Of a DNA stretch of 29,159 nucleotides, positions 7,400 through 16,509 are shown one piece after another. The notes under the pieces were generated by a model. It saw only the letters and a list, made by a program, of their open reading frames with translations. It did not search any database and was not told the DNA's origin. Both the position numbers and the translations under genes were made by a program. Source of the DNA: Bacillota bacterium (lineage in GTDB: Bacteria; Bacillota; Clostridia; Christensenellales; Borkfalkiaceae); NCBI GenBank assembly GCA_019423125.1, contig JAHZBZ010000018.1, positions 1-29,159 of the forward strand. The letters are read 5' to 3'. Numbering within the stretch: position 1 is the stretch's first letter; every line of letters begins with the position of its first letter.

Positions 7400-8455
7400 A
7401 TGAGCACTCTCTTCAAGGACAACGCAAAGCTGAGCGCGACGCTGATCGGCTCCGTCGTGGGGGCGGGGTTTCTCTCGGGCGCGGAGCTTGTACGCTTTTT
7501 CCCCTCCGAAAATTTCCTGCCGTGGGCGGCATATGCCGCGGCGCTTTTTTTTGTGTGTTTCTGGCTCCTGAGCCGCTGCGGCGCCGCCTTCGGCGGATTT
7601 GACGGCGCCCTTTTTGCGGCGTTCGGGAGAGCGGCATCCCTGTTCCGCGCCGTCATGCTCGCGAGCGCGCTCGTGCTGTGTGCGGCGATGCTCGCGGGTC
7701 TGGACGCCGCGGTGCGGGAGGGGTTCGGCGTGCATTACGCCTTTCCCTTTGCCGCCGCGCTCGCGATGCCGCTCGTCTGTCTCTTTGCGCGGCGGGGTAC
7801 GGGCGGCGCCGCCGCGTTCAACCTCCTGCTTGTGCCGTTTATCCTGCTCTTTCTGCTTGCCGCGGCGAAAAACGGCGATTACGCGGGGACGGATTACGCG
7901 ATGAAGAGCGTGCCGCGCGCCTTCTTTTCCGTGACGCTGTACGTCGCGATGAACGTCTTTCTCGCCGCGCCCGTCGTCTGCGACGCGGGCGCGGCGCGGC
8001 GGCAGGGGGACGGTATCCCCGCCTGCGCTGTGGCGGCGTTCGTGCTCGGCGGCGGCATCGCGATCGTGCTTGCAAACGTCGCGCGCGCGGGCGGCGCGGG
8101 TGCGGAACTTCCCTTTCTCGCGGCGGCTACGGGCGAGGGCTGGCGGCGCGCTTTTACGGCGGTGTGTCTCTGCGGCATCCTGACCTCTCTCTTTTCCGCC
8201 TACTATCCGCTCCACGCCTGCGTAAGCGGCAGAAAAAAGGCCGCCCTTTTCCGGGCAGCCTTTGCGCTGTGTGCCTTCGCGCTCTCCTTTGCCGGTCTGC
8301 GCGGGCTGGTCGAATACGCCTACCCCGTCATCGGCGGGGCAGGCGCCGTCCTTCTCGCCGCACTCGTATTCGCGCAGATTAAGAGCGCTTCACGAGCATC
8401 TTCTCGGCGAGCGCGACGAGCGCATACATCCCCGCGGCAAGCACGCAGAGGATGA
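7400..8455 (+). CDS. YkvI-like multi-helix membrane protein (putative transporter)
   Basis: A 351-aa, very hydrophobic protein with about ten predicted helices. Its N-terminus carries the family hallmark IGSVVGAGFLSGAELVRFF, resembling the broken first helix of APC/LeuT-fold transporters. YkvI proteins are uncharacterised; transport is inferred from the fold. The start matches the family, but the ribosome-binding site is poor (AGGAC 2 nt from ATG), and a TATATA lies at 7388-7395, so translation may be near-leaderless. The last 77 bp overlap the 3' end of the convergent permease. The terminal 25 residues are Arg/Ser-rich and read like sequence constrained by the opposite gene, so the original stop may have been lost. 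An antisense terminator lies within the gene at 8233-8263. Confidence 0.8.
   Translation: MSTLFKDNAKLSATLIGSVVGAGFLSGAELVRFFPSENFLPWAAYAAALFFVCFWLLSRCGAAFGGFDGALFAAFGRAASLFRAVMLASALVLCAAMLAGLDAAVREGFGVHYAFPFAAALAMPLVCLFARRGTGGAAAFNLLLVPFILLFLLAAAKNGDYAGTDYAMKSVPRAFFSVTLYVAMNVFLAAPVVCDAGAARRQGDGIPACAVAAFVLGGGIAIVLANVARAGGAGAELPFLAAATGEGWRRAFTAVCLCGILTSLFSAYYPLHACVSGRKKAALFRAAFALCAFALSFAGLRGLVEYAYPVIGGAGAVLLAALVFAQIKSASRASSRRARRAHTSPRQARRG
8233..8263 (-). terminator. Minus-strand terminator of the ABC operon inside ykvI
   Basis: On the minus strand AAAGGC (8263-8258), a mismatch and GCCC (8256-8253) pair with GGGC and GCCTTT (8246-8236) around a 6-nt loop, and T6 runs to 8233. It lies about 115 nt past the permease stop. 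On the plus strand no T-run follows the hairpin, so ykvI mRNA should not be cut short. Confidence 0.65.
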
Positions 8456-9191
8456 CGGTCGCCGCCATCACGAGGTCGAGGCGGAACACCTGTCCGCCGT
8501 ACACGATCAGATACCCCAGTCCCGCGCGCGAGACGATGTATTCGCCCATGATGGAGCCGATCCACGCCATGCCCACGCAGATCTTGAGCATGGACACAAA
8601 CTGCGGCAGTGCGGAGGGGATGACGAGCTTTCGCAGGATCTGCAATTTGCTCGCGCCCATCGAGCGCAGGAGCAGGATCTTGTCGGGGTCGGTCGCGAGA
8701 AAGCCGCCGAGCATGTTCATCACGGCGACGATGATGCCGACGAGCACGGTCATGAACAGGATGGCGCGCGCGCCCGTGCCGAACCATACGATGATGACGG
8801 GCCCGAGCGCGATCTTGGGCAGGCTGTTGAGCACGACGATGTACGGCTCGAGCACCCGCCGCGCGCGTTCGCTCCACCAGAGCGCGAGTGCGATCAGCGT
8901 GCCCGCGGCGACGGCGATGGCAAAGCCCGCGAGCGTCTCCCAGAGCGTCACGCCGACGTGGTAAAACAGCGACCCGTCTGCGGCGAGCTGTCCGATCATC
9001 TTCGCGATGCGCGAGGGCGAGCTGATCAGGAACGGGTCGACCAGCTTGAGCGCGGCGACCAGCTCCCACAGCCCCAGCAAAAGGAGCAAAAGCCCTATGC
9101 GCAGGGCGTGCACGAGCACCGTCTCCCTGCGGATGCCCCTGAGAAACAGGGCATGCTCGGGCGAGAGATCTGTCTTAGTTCTTTTTTTCAT
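8379..9191 (-). CDS. ABC transporter permease (nitrate/sulfonate/NMT1 type)
   Basis: The integral membrane subunit of an importer, 270 aa with about six helices. It has the typical BPD permease EAA region: the conserved loop RSMGASKLQILRKLVIPSAL near residue 185 contacts the ATPase. The segment WGLWEL-like LLGLWELVAALKLVDPFLISS followed by SP near the N-terminus is typical of the SsuC/TauC/ThiX group. Its first codons overlap the end of the ATPase gene by 4 bp (ATGA type), so translation is probably coupled. It is the third gene of the binding protein-ATPase-permease operon. The substrate (sulfonate, nitrate, pyrimidine or riboflavin-like) cannot be read from this subunit. Confidence 0.92.
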   Translation of the reverse strand: MKKRTKTDLSPEHALFLRGIRRETVLVHALRIGLLLLLLGLWELVAALKLVDPFLISSPSRIAKMIGQLAADGSLFYHVGVTLWETLAGFAIAVAAGTLIALALWWSERARRVLEPYIVVLNSLPKIALGPVIIVWFGTGARAILFMTVLVGIIVAVMNMLGGFLATDPDKILLLRSMGASKLQILRKLVIPSALPQFVSMLKICVGMAWIGSIMGEYIVSRAGLGYLIVYGGQVFRLDLVMAATVILCVLAAGMYALVALAEKMLVKRS

Positions 9192-9946
9192 ATGTTCAAC
9201 TCCTTACGCAGCGTCTCGAACCATCCCGAGAACTGCGGCGATTCGCGCCGCCGCATGGGGGTCAGCTTTCCGAACCCGAGCGCATGCGACGCGATCACGC
9301 GGGCGGGCCGCGCGCTGAGCACGAGCACGCGGTCGGCGAGCGAGATAGCCTCCGAGATGTCGTGCGTCACGAGAAGCGCCGTCTTTTTTTCCTCGCGGAT
9401 GATGTTGTACACGTCGTCGCACACGGACAGCCGCGTCTGATAATCGAGCGCCGAAAAGGGCTCGTCGAGCAGAAGGATGCGCGGCTGGGCGGCGAGGGTG
9501 CGGATGAGCGCGGCGCGCTGCCGCATCCCGCCCGAGAGCTGGTCGGGGTAGTGCTTCAAAAACCCGCCCAGCCCGTGTTTTTCGGCGAGCGAAAGCGCGC
9601 GCTCCCTGTTCTCGCGCGTGTTCTTTTTTCTGATCTCCAGCGGAAGCAGGATATTTTTTTCCACCGTGCGCCAGGGGAAGAGCTGGTCTTTTTGCAGCAT
9701 ATAGCCGAAAAAGGCGCCTTCCGCGCCCTGCACGCGCACTTTGCCCGCGGTGGGGGTGAGCAGTCCCGCCGCGAGCGAGAGCACGGTGGTCTTTCCGCAC
9801 CCGCTCGGCCCGATGACGGCGACGAATTCCCCCTCGCGGACGCAAAAACTCATGTGCGCGGCCGCGCACGTCTCACCCGAGCGGGTGTGATAGGTCATTC
9901 CTACGTCCTCGAATGCGAGGACGGTTCTTTGGTCGATAGCGTCCAT
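9188..9946 (-). CDS. ABC transporter ATPase (nitrate/sulfonate/NMT1 type)
   Basis: The nucleotide-binding subunit, 252 aa, that powers the adjacent permease on the cytoplasmic face. Walker A GPSGCGKT is at 46-53. The Q-loop is in MLQKDQLFPWRTV, the signature is LSGGMRQRAAL, Walker B with the catalytic Glu is ILLLDEPFSALD, and the H-loop is VTHD. The Q-loop phrase and overall form match the SsuB/TauB/NrtD group. A good ribosome-binding site (AGAGGT, 6 nt before ATG) directly follows a GC-rich hairpin that separates it from the binding-protein gene. Translation of the permease gene is probably coupled through the 4-bp overlap. Confidence 0.94.
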   Translation of the reverse strand: MDAIDQRTVLAFEDVGMTYHTRSGETCAAAHMSFCVREGEFVAVIGPSGCGKTTVLSLAAGLLTPTAGKVRVQGAEGAFFGYMLQKDQLFPWRTVEKNILLPLEIRKKNTRENRERALSLAEKHGLGGFLKHYPDQLSGGMRQRAALIRTLAAQPRILLLDEPFSALDYQTRLSVCDDVYNIIREEKKTALLVTHDISEAISLADRVLVLSARPARVIASHALGFGKLTPMRRRESPQFSGWFETLRKELNI

Positions 9947-9958
9947 AGCGGTACCTCT

Positions 9959-9983
9959 GCGCTCCCCGCGAAAGGGGGAGCGC
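9959..9983 (-). other. Hairpin between binding-protein and ATPase genes
   Basis: A 9-bp perfect stem, GCGCTCCCC (9959-9967)/GGGGAGCGC (9975-9983), with a 7-nt loop. In the minus-strand transcript it is followed at once by the AGAGGT ribosome-binding site of the ATPase gene and has no U-tract. It probably protects the upstream mRNA 3' end, so that the binding protein is made in excess, or it may mask the ribosome-binding site. Confidence 0.6.
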
Positions 9984-9997
9984 GCTTTTGTCTGTGT

Positions 9998-10999
9998 TTA
10001 TTTGTTGAGCTGTTCGTAGATGCGGCGGGAGCGCGCGGTGTCGACGAGCTCGGAAAGCTCGGCGCGGCGCTGCAGTTCTCCCGCGTTGTCGATGATGTCC
10101 TGCAGCCTTCCGAACGCCTCTTCGGTCATCGTCATGTCTTCCTGCCATGCGTCGATCGCCTTGTAGCTGTCTAAAGACACGGCGAGCGAGCTCTCCTCCG
10201 TCCCGTCGAAGCAGGGCGCGATGGTCTTTGCCGCCTCGGCGCTGTCCGTGGTGAGGATGTATCGGATCCCGCGCATCACCGCGCGCAGGAACCCGTCCGC
10301 GGTGTCGCCGTTGGCGTCCAGCCAGCTCTCCTTTGCGATGTAGCAGGTGTAGGGCACTTCGCCCGACGCCTCGCCGACCGCGGCGACGACGTATCCCTTG
10401 CCCGCCTTTTCGTATTCGGAGGCGACGGGCTCGAACATGGTGCAGTAATCGGCGGTGCCCGCCTCGAACGCGGCGGTCATGTTGTTGAAGTTCACGTCGT
10501 AGTTCATGTCGACGTTGACGCCGTCGTAGAGTCCGTGTTCGTTCAGGATGTATTCGAAGGTCATGGCGGGAACGCCGCCCTTTCTCCCCGCGAGGATCTC
10601 CTTGCCCTCGAGGTCTTCCCATTCAAAATCGGGTTCGTTCACCCTCGAAACGAGGAAGGACCCGTCGCGTTTGGTCAGCTGTCCGAAAACAGTGGGCACG
10701 TTGTCCGAGCCGCCGATGAGTACATACAGCGCCGCCTCGGGTCCGCAGAAGCCGATGTCCGCGCTTCCCGAGAGCACGGCCGCCATCACGGCGTCGGCGC
10801 CGCCCGCGTTGGACAGCTCGATCTCAATGCCCTCTTCTTCGAAATATCCCAGCTCCATCGCCGCATACATGGGCGCGTAAAAGACGGAGTGGGTGACTTC
10901 GCTCACGCGAAGTTTTGTCAGCCCGTCCCCGTCGCTGCATGCAGAAAGGGGCAGCAGCGCGAACAGGGAACAGAGCAGGATCGCAAGTATCTTTTTCAT
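9998..10999 (-). CDS. Substrate-binding lipoprotein, NMT1/THI5-like
   Basis: A 333-aa extracytoplasmic binding protein that delivers ligand to the adjacent ABC importer. It has an N-terminal lipoprotein signal (MKKILAILLCSLFALLPLSA) with lipobox LSAC, so Cys21 would be lipidated and the protein anchored in the membrane. The following LRVSEVTHSVFYAPMYAAME and GYFEEEGIEIEL are typical of the NMT1/THI5-like and SsuA/TauA binding proteins. GSADIGFCGPEAA and PAMTFEYIL fit the ligand cleft. Ligand candidates are thiamine-pyrimidine precursors, sulfonates or similar small anions. I saw no TPP riboswitch upstream to favour thiamine. The ATG has GGAG 6 nt upstream. The promoter is not obvious, and a large inverted repeat occupies 11041-11094. 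Confidence 0.92.
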   Translation of the reverse strand: MKKILAILLCSLFALLPLSACSDGDGLTKLRVSEVTHSVFYAPMYAAMELGYFEEEGIEIELSNAGGADAVMAAVLSGSADIGFCGPEAALYVLIGGSDNVPTVFGQLTKRDGSFLVSRVNEPDFEWEDLEGKEILAGRKGGVPAMTFEYILNEHGLYDGVNVDMNYDVNFNNMTAAFEAGTADYCTMFEPVASEYEKAGKGYVVAAVGEASGEVPYTCYIAKESWLDANGDTADGFLRAVMRGIRYILTTDSAEAAKTIAPCFDGTEESSLAVSLDSYKAIDAWQEDMTMTEEAFGRLQDIIDNAGELQRRAELSELVDTARSRRIYEQLNK

Positions 11000-11040
11000 T
11001 TTGTTCTCCGTAAAGGTTTTTTGTCGATATTACATGGTAT

Positions 11041-11094
11041 GCGCGCGGGCGGATATTTGACAGAAAATGCCAAAATTTTCCGCCCGCCGCGCGC
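11041..11094. repeat. Inverted repeat between divergent binding-protein and valS genes
   Basis: GCGCGCGGGCGGA (11041-11053) is matched by its complement at 11079-11092 with one bulged base, around a 25-bp AT-rich centre. No good minus-strand promoter was found, so it may be the binding-protein gene's operator or leader structure. The role is unproven. Confidence 0.5.
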
Positions 11095-11126
11095 GCGAAT
11101 TTCCCTGCGGCCGGTCGCCTTTTCGA

Positions 11127-11155
11127 TTGACAATCGCCGTCCGATTCATTATAAT
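11127..11155 (+). promoter_or_regulatory. valS promoter
   Basis: Consensus TTGACA (11127-11132), a 17-bp spacer and consensus TATAAT (11150-11155). The leader would be about 85 nt, too short for a T-box. It can fold as CGACCC (11177-11182) with GGGTCG (11220-11225), extended by a GCGC pair, plus an inner small hairpin, just before the GAGAAGG ribosome-binding site. Confidence 0.9.
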
Positions 11156-11247
11156 GGTGTATAAACAAAAAATGGGCGACCCTGCGCGCTTTGCGGCGCA
11201 ACGAAGAAAACACAGGCGCGGGTCGGACGAGAAGGTTCGGTTAAATT

Positions 11248-13869
<2,622 letters not shown>

Positions 13870-13872
13870 GAA

Positions 13873-13902
13873 AAAAAGTTCCGCAAAAATGCGGAACTTT
13901 TT
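13873..13902 (+). terminator. valS terminator
   Basis: A 13-bp stem, AAAAAGTTCCGCA (13873-13885)/TGCGGAACTTTTT (13890-13902), with an AAAA loop, followed by ATTTT. The A/T-flanked stem could work on either strand. Confidence 0.9.
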
Positions 13903-13910
13903 ATTTTGGC

Positions 13911-13939
13911 TTGCGCACAGAAAAAATGTGTAGTATAAT
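13911..13939 (+). promoter_or_regulatory. Promoter of the zinc-motif membrane protein gene
   Basis: TTGCGC (13911-13916), a 17-bp spacer and consensus TATAAT (13934-13939), just after the valS terminator. Confidence 0.75.
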
Positions 13940-13973
13940 CGATACAGAGAGAATGCGAAAAAGGGGAAATACG

Positions 13974-14897
13974 ATGAACAAAAAATTGCAGGAATACGCC
14001 GCGGCGAACGGACTCGTCTGTGAAAAGGAGTATTGCTACGGTGTCTTCAACGGATACCAGGTCAGCGTCTATCAGAAACCGCTCTCCACGATGTGGGTGA
14101 TCGGCATCAACGCGAATTTCGGCGCCAAGCTGGACAGCGTCATCTCCTATCTGAACTTTCACAAAAAGGATCTCAAGATCGCGAACGCCGTCGTCGGCGG
14201 AGGCGGACTGCGCATCCTCATCCTGGATTCCTTCGGCACGCTGAAAAAGGCGGACGCCGTACTGCGATCGGTCACGGCGTACCTCGCGCAGCAGGAGATC
14301 GACGGGAGCGGCTGTCCCTATTGCGGGGAACCGATGCAGGAGAGCGCGCTCGTGACGGACAACTTCGCCAAATTCCGCGCGCACGAACAGTGCTTCAATC
14401 AGAAACTCGAGGCGGCGGTCAGCGCGGAGGCGTTCGAAAAGGAAATGCCCAACCGCTACGGCAACGGCATCGTGGGCGCTCTGATCGGCGCGCTCGTGGG
14501 CTGTGCGATCTTCGCGGTGCTGTTTGCCATCGGCTATCTCGCTTCCATTTCCTCGATGATCGGCGCATTGCTCGCGTCCTTTCTGTATTCCAAGTTCGGG
14601 GGCAAGAACAACCGCGTAAAGATCGTCATCGTCTCCCTCGCCACGCTCCTGCTCATCCTCGCGACGTTCTTTATCTGTAATATCGTCTACATCGGGATCC
14701 TCATGGAAGAAAACGGCGTCGGGGGCAGTGCGTTTGAGATGCTTCTCGTCCTTTGCCGCGAAGAGGCGGAATTCCGCAACGCCCTGCTCGGCGATCTGGG
14801 ACTTACGCTTTTCTTCACTGTGCTCGGCATCGTCGTCGTCATCATTTCGATGGTCCAGCAACAGAGAAAGGTGTCTTCGGGCATGAAAAAATTCTGA
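13974..14897 (+). CDS. Hypothetical membrane protein with CxxC...HxxC motif
   Basis: I do not recognise this 307-aa protein. The N-terminal ~150 residues are soluble and end in GCPYC (Cys114, Cys117) and AHEQC (His137, Cys140), a plausible zinc-binding CxxC...HxxC site. The C-terminal half has four hydrophobic helices (about 166-188, 190-206, 216-243, 276-293). A Gly-rich repeat GNGIVGALIGALVGC opens the first. The soluble part is probably cytoplasmic, as it has no signal peptide. A ribosome-binding site AAGGGG lies 7 nt before the ATG. The gene stands alone between its own promoter and a strong terminator, so the neighbours say nothing about function. Confidence 0.85.
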   Translation: MNKKLQEYAAANGLVCEKEYCYGVFNGYQVSVYQKPLSTMWVIGINANFGAKLDSVISYLNFHKKDLKIANAVVGGGGLRILILDSFGTLKKADAVLRSVTAYLAQQEIDGSGCPYCGEPMQESALVTDNFAKFRAHEQCFNQKLEAAVSAEAFEKEMPNRYGNGIVGALIGALVGCAIFAVLFAIGYLASISSMIGALLASFLYSKFGGKNNRVKIVIVSLATLLLILATFFICNIVYIGILMEENGVGGSAFEMLLVLCREEAEFRNALLGDLGLTLFFTVLGIVVVIISMVQQQRKVSSGMKKF

Positions 14898-14903
14898 ATC
14901 TCT

Positions 14904-14937
14904 TTCCCGCCGCGCACGAAGCGCGGCGGGAATTTTT
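14904..14937 (+). terminator. Intrinsic terminator
   Basis: A 12-bp perfect stem, TTCCCGCCGCGC (14904-14915)/GCGCGGCGGGAA (14921-14932), loop ACGAA, then TTTTT. Confidence 0.92.
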
Positions 14938-14978
14938 CGGCCTTTCTTCTGTTTCGCGCACAGGAGAGGAGGGAGGTG

Positions 14979-15021
14979 AAAACGCGCCTGCGCAAGAATG
15001 TCTTGCGCAGGCGCGTTTTTT
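14979..15021 (+). terminator. Second, very long terminator-like hairpin
   Basis: A 19-bp perfect stem (14979-14997 with 15001-15019; core CGCGCCTGCGCAAGA) with a 3-nt ATG loop, ending in T6 (15016-15021). It is 42 nt after the previous terminator with no gene between. It is preceded by GGGAGG and a GTG, but the frame that follows does not look like a protein. Confidence 0.75.
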
Positions 15022-15319
15022 GTCTGACTTTCTGCCCCATCCGTCCGGGCGGCAGTGACGCCGTCCGCGCTCGGTTTGGGTTTACAACTATTCGCTTTCC
15101 GCCCGCGTTTTCTCCCGCAGACGGCGAAAACAGAATCGGGATAAAATCAAAACGAAGTGCGGTCGGGCGCGCTATTTTCGGGCAAAAAGCGCCTCCGACC
15201 GCTTTTAAGACCCCGAGTAAATATGACGGAAAAATTTCTGGCGGAAAGAATGCTTTTTGCCCGCGGCGAACATCGGATAAAATTTTTTTGTTTTTTCACA
15301 GAAATCTTTAAAAAGCCTG
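15022..15319. other. Intergenic region with a hairpin
   Basis: No credible gene. GCGGTCGG (15159-15166) pairs with CCGACCGC (15195-15202), with an inner GCGC pair, and TTTT follows at 15203-15206. This could be another terminator or the end of a short transcript. A TAAAAT sits upstream at about 15142 but without a good -35 box. Confidence 0.5.
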
Positions 15320-15348
15320 TTGACAATATTTCTTTATTGATATATAAT
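15320..15348 (+). promoter_or_regulatory. Promoter of the PTPS-family gene
   Basis: Consensus TTGACA (15320-15325), a 17-bp spacer and consensus TATAAT (15343-15348). The predicted leader of about 100 nt contains CCCGC-AGT-GCGGG (15412-15424) and an alternative pairing of CTTTTCC (15395-15401) with GGGGAAG (15422-15428). No known preQ1 or THF riboswitch was recognised. Confidence 0.88.
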
Positions 15349-15456
15349 CTTAATAGAAAATAAATCTCGTTAAATCACGGGATCGGTCAAAGAGCTTTTC
15401 CAAGTCTTTTGCCCGCAGTGCGGGGAAGAATAAATAACAACAATCAAGGAGGAACT

Positions 15457-16026
15457 ATGAGAAGCATAACAAAAATCGATCTTCAGTATGCGCACAGATT
15501 TTACGGATTCAAGGGCGAAGCGCAATATCTTCACGGGCACACGGGCGTTCTCACGATCGAAGTGGAGGACAGCGTCAACGAGGGGGTAAACATGGTTTTC
15601 CCCTGCAACGAGATTCAAAAGACGGCCTGGGAAGTTTTGAAAAACTTCGATCATGCTTTGATCCTGCGTGAAGACGATCCGCTTTTGCCCGCAGTTTTGG
15701 GCGTCTATGAGAAACAGGGCATAAAAGACGGCGCGCCGCAGAACACAATGAAGGGCGAGGCGTTTAAGACGGAACTTGCTGCGGCGTATCCGGATTGCAG
15801 GCTCGTCGTTACCAAGGAGACGATGACGGTCGAGGGGATGATCAAGATCGTCTACGACCTTCTGAAGGATAAGCTCAACATTGCAAAGCTCACCTTCACG
15901 AGCGGGGTCAATGCGGCGAGCGCGGAATTTGAGACGCACAATAAGATCGACAGATGTCCTCTTTGCGGGATCGCCCTGGACGGGGAAGGCGTCTGCCCGA
16001 AATGCGGATACAGGAAGAGGAAGTAA
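15457..16026 (+). CDS. 6-pyruvoyl/6-carboxy-tetrahydropterin synthase family protein with C-terminal zinc ribbon
   Basis: A 189-aa member of the QueD/PTPS (COG0720) family, which acts on 7,8-dihydroneopterin triphosphate or related pterins. Zinc ligands are His13 (YAHRF) and His26/His28 (HGH). DHALIL and TVEGM supply the other usual active-site positions. The catalytic Cys seen in QueD (CxxxHGH) is absent. The stretch GEAQYLHGH gives Glu21 in an ExxxxHGH pattern, as described for PTPS-III proteins that make the folate precursor 6-hydroxymethyl-dihydropterin. The C-terminus adds CPLC (167-170) and CPKC (180-183), a zinc ribbon not found in typical QueD. The ATG follows AAGGAGG by 4 nt. No queuosine or folate gene is adjacent. 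The family is certain; the exact reaction is not. Confidence 0.88.
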   Translation: MRSITKIDLQYAHRFYGFKGEAQYLHGHTGVLTIEVEDSVNEGVNMVFPCNEIQKTAWEVLKNFDHALILREDDPLLPAVLGVYEKQGIKDGAPQNTMKGEAFKTELAAAYPDCRLVVTKETMTVEGMIKIVYDLLKDKLNIAKLTFTSGVNAASAEFETHNKIDRCPLCGIALDGEGVCPKCGYRKRK

Positions 16027-16104
16027 ACGGCTTAAGGGCTGTCGGCAAGCCGCGTCCGCTCGGGCAGGACATGCGCACGGGCGGCGGGCGCGCAAGGCCG
16101 CCGC

Positions 16105-16248
16105 AAAAAAACAGAAGAACGGCACACCGTTAGGTGTGCCGTTCTCCTAAAACAAATGAGAAAAAATATGGGTAGTGAGTATGAACGTGTTTTGGAAAAG
16201 AGCTCGTACAGATCGGACAATATTCGCCCTCGTTCGATCTCTTTTTAC
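16105..16248 (-). ncRNA. Candidate small RNA, about 140 nt
   Basis: A consensus minus-strand promoter (16283-16255) and an intrinsic terminator bracket about 140 nt with no ATG-started frame. The terminator is AGAACGGCACACC paired with GGTGTGCCGTTCT (16116-16145), then TCTG and T7 to 16105. The 5' half can fold through AGATCG/CGATCT and AAAAGAG/CTCTTTT. The middle is a pyrimidine-rich unstructured stretch including ACTCACTACCCATATT, and an AGGAG precedes the terminator. The layout resembles a base-pairing regulatory RNA. It is not recognisable as 6S, 4.5S or RNase P RNA. Confidence 0.55.
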
Positions 16249-16254
16249 GTTTCT

Positions 16255-16283
16255 ATTATACATCTTTCGGGATAAGAAGTCAA
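16255..16283 (-). promoter_or_regulatory. Promoter of the candidate small RNA
   Basis: On the minus strand: TTGACT (16283-16278), a 17-bp spacer and consensus TATAAT (16260-16255). No minus-strand protein gene lies downstream before the terminator. Confidence 0.8.
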
Positions 16284-16455
16284 GCATTTTTTTTGCAAGT
16301 GCGCAAACTCTCGCGCGCGCGTTATAAAGAGAAGCGCTTGCCTTTTTGCGCGCCGCAAAAGGGCGGAAAGGGGCGCAAAAAGAGCGGGAGCGCGCATCGG
16401 AAGGGGATGCCGTTTTCCCGCGCGAAAAAAATCTGCACGGAATTTTGCCCGACGC
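16284..16455. other. Intergenic region between the small-RNA and trmL promoters
   Basis: No gene seen. It holds alternating GC tracts, A-runs and an imperfect inverted repeat, GCATC...GATGC, nested inside GCGGGA...TCCCGC (about 16384-16425). Confidence 0.5.
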
Positions 16456-16484
16456 TTGCAATCTGCGCCCGTTTGCGGTAAAAT
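16456..16484 (+). promoter_or_regulatory. trmL promoter
   Basis: TTGCAA (16456-16461), a 17-bp spacer and TAAAAT (16479-16484). Confidence 0.78.
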
Positions 16485-16509
16485 AGAAGGGACAGGAAGT
16501 GAGGCAGTC

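Noticed and set aside
7273..7656. N-terminal extension of the zinc-ribbon protein
   Set aside because: The open frame continues, but it passes through a consensus promoter and the start of ykvI. GGAGGA before 7272 fixes the start.
11000..11126. TPP riboswitch upstream of the NMT1/THI5-like binding protein
   Set aside because: No CTGAGA or equivalent TPP core was found; only the inverted repeat is present.
11156..11247. T-box riboswitch before valS
   Set aside because: The leader is only about 85 nt and has no T-box sequence or specifier stem.
14976..15311. GTG-initiated frame of 111 codons after GGGAGG
   Set aside because: Its first codons are the arms of a 19-bp terminator hairpin, and the rest is Arg/Lys-rich spacer-like sequence without recognisable features.
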